Part shown: positions 63,453 to 64,000 of the stretch, piece after piece
How positions within the stretch are numbered: the stretch's first letter is position 1
Layout: each line of letters begins with the position of its first letter
Origin: an uncultured Ectothiorhodospiraceae bacterium
GTDB taxonomy: Bacteria; Pseudomonadota; Gammaproteobacteria; UBA6429; Thiohalophilaceae
DNA: 64,000 nt
Direction of reading: 5' to 3'
Assembly (NCBI GenBank): GCA_947259575.1
Contig: CAMYMU010000029.1
Span: 1-64,000, forward strand
Notes under the pieces: generated by a model
What the model was told of the DNA's origin: nothing
Databases searched by the model: none
The model's input: only the letters and a program-made list of their open reading frames with translations
Position numbers and translations under genes: made by a program

Positions 63453-64000
63453 TTAATTCGGTTTTACGGACTTCAACTCTAGAACCGATTCATCGCCATC
63501 TTCGTCGATCTTCATCACCATCACCGGTAGATAATCTAATTCGGGTGCACACCAGATAATAAACTGCATCTTGTTACGTATTTTGTTGCTCACCAGTTTT
63601 ACCGCATCAAATGTTTTCATCGACGTTTCAATTTGCTCTTTTCCAGTTAGCTTCAACTGGTACGTATCGATCCGCTTTTTATCCGCAATCGTGTAGGCAA
63701 TCGATTGTTGCCCATCCTGCAAATCAAGCATGAGTTGAAGCGTAAAACTGAGTAAATCATGCGTGCCTGATTTGAGAGCAGAAGTCTTTTTATTGTAGGT
63801 GTTTGTTAAGCTTGCAACATCCCAGTCAAACTCCAGCTGGAATTTGGTTTCTTTTTTACCACTGTGTTGGTGATAACTATAAAAGTTAGGTCGCACGGTA
63901 TTTTCTAATCGTTGAATCGAGCTTAATTCATCAATGACATCTGAAACAAAGGCACTAGCGATCCCTTTGGGTGCAGTGTGGGAACGAAACACCCAGCTAT
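63453..64000 (-). CDS. DUF3108 protein, 5' end outside window
   Basis: Reading leftward from the window edge, the frame is open at the right side (…SWVFRSHTAPKGIASAFVSDVIDELSSI), so the ATG and likely signal peptide lie beyond 64000; a GTG at 63990-63992 is not the true start. The blocks LENTVRPNFYSYHQHSGKKETKFQLEFDWD and VMVMKIDEDGDESVLELKSV match DUF3108 (PF11306), periplasmic proteins of unknown function. The stop is adjacent to the dcd stop. Confidence 0.85.
   Translation of the reverse strand, partial: SWVFRSHTAPKGIASAFVSDVIDELSSIQRLENTVRPNFYSYHQHSGKKETKFQLEFDWDVASLTNTYNKKTSALKSGTHDLLSFTLQLMLDLQDGQQSIAYTIADKKRIDTYQLKLTGKEQIETSMKTFDAVKLVSNKIRNKMQFIIWCAPELDYLPVMVMKIDEDGDESVLELKSVKPN

Noticed and set aside
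1-64000. tRNA, rRNA, tmRNA or prophage genes
   Set aside because: No cloverleaf T-arm (GGTTCGAATCC-type) in intergenic space, no rRNA stretches, and no phage structural or integrase genes were found by eye. A tRNAscan/Infernal run could still find cryptic RNAs.

Overview
The window looks like a chromosomal segment of a gammaproteobacterium with moderate G+C. Three things support this: the rsxABCDGE order with nth downstream, grxD beside rnt, and typical gammaproteobacterial forms of ArgF, PyrC, MetG, Mrp and Dcd. No species can be named from the sequence alone. Rnf (Rsx), a pyruvate:ferredoxin oxidoreductase, a complete pyruvate dehydrogenase set, and a copper-type bufferin RiPP cluster suggest an environmental bacterium with low-potential electron metabolism and metal-stress defence.

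Layout. 1-11.3 kb: Sel1-repeat protein, argF, argD, a PuuD-type membrane domain, an orphan hydantoinase-B gene coupled to an asparagine-synthase-like amidotransferase, grxD, rnt, a TraB/GumN protein, pyrC and a SirB2 protein. 11.3-19 kb: a giant BTAD/AAA/TPR regulator beside a MacA/MacB-like export operon. 19-26.9 kb: GFA protein, P-type ATPase, membrane methyltransferase, GGDEF protein, a TRIC-channel remnant, DUF1801, and a CDGSH/glutamate-synthase fusion. 26.9-30.35 kb: an integron cassette array without an integrase, described below. 30.5-37.8 kb: fumC, a small gene, and pdhA-pdhB-(E2-E3 fusion). 37.9-46 kb: a MotY-like OmpA protein, a dihydroorotate-dehydrogenase-like gene, nifJ and argG. 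46-48.6 kb: the bufferin/HvfA-type RiPP operon (precursor with seven Cys in EGKCG/DGKCG motifs, DUF692, DUF2063, DoxX). 48.8-56.1 kb: nth, a NERD-like membrane protein and rsxEGDCBA. 56.3-64 kb: an overlapping TPR/ankyrin pair, metG, mrp, dcd and a DUF3108 gene that runs off the edge.

Main find. Between the CDGSH/GltS gene and fumC, eight attC-like sites separate seven small leftward cassettes: NUDIX, VOC/glyoxalase, a membrane protein, VanZ-like, a ~130-bp micro-cassette, a secreted protein and a small membrane protein. Each cassette's start core (GTTRRRY) can be compared with its own R'' core. Complementarity is 7/7, 6/7, 7/7, 6/7, 5/7, 4/7 and 5/7 from right to left, so the left end looks oldest. 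No integrase lies in the window, so this is a CALIN-type array or the far part of a larger integron.

Second find. Two copies of a ~505-bp non-coding element lie at 7667-8176 and 39247-39749. Each is bounded by CGTCCCA..TGGGACG palindromes. Just inside the palindromes are hairpins that keep their fold while changing sequence. Each copy also carries a strongly conserved ~155-nt core that can form a long multi-part stem. It looks like a non-autonomous mobile element or a structured RNA. Short REP-like palindromes also occur near genes.

All functions are inferred by reading motifs. No database search was run.
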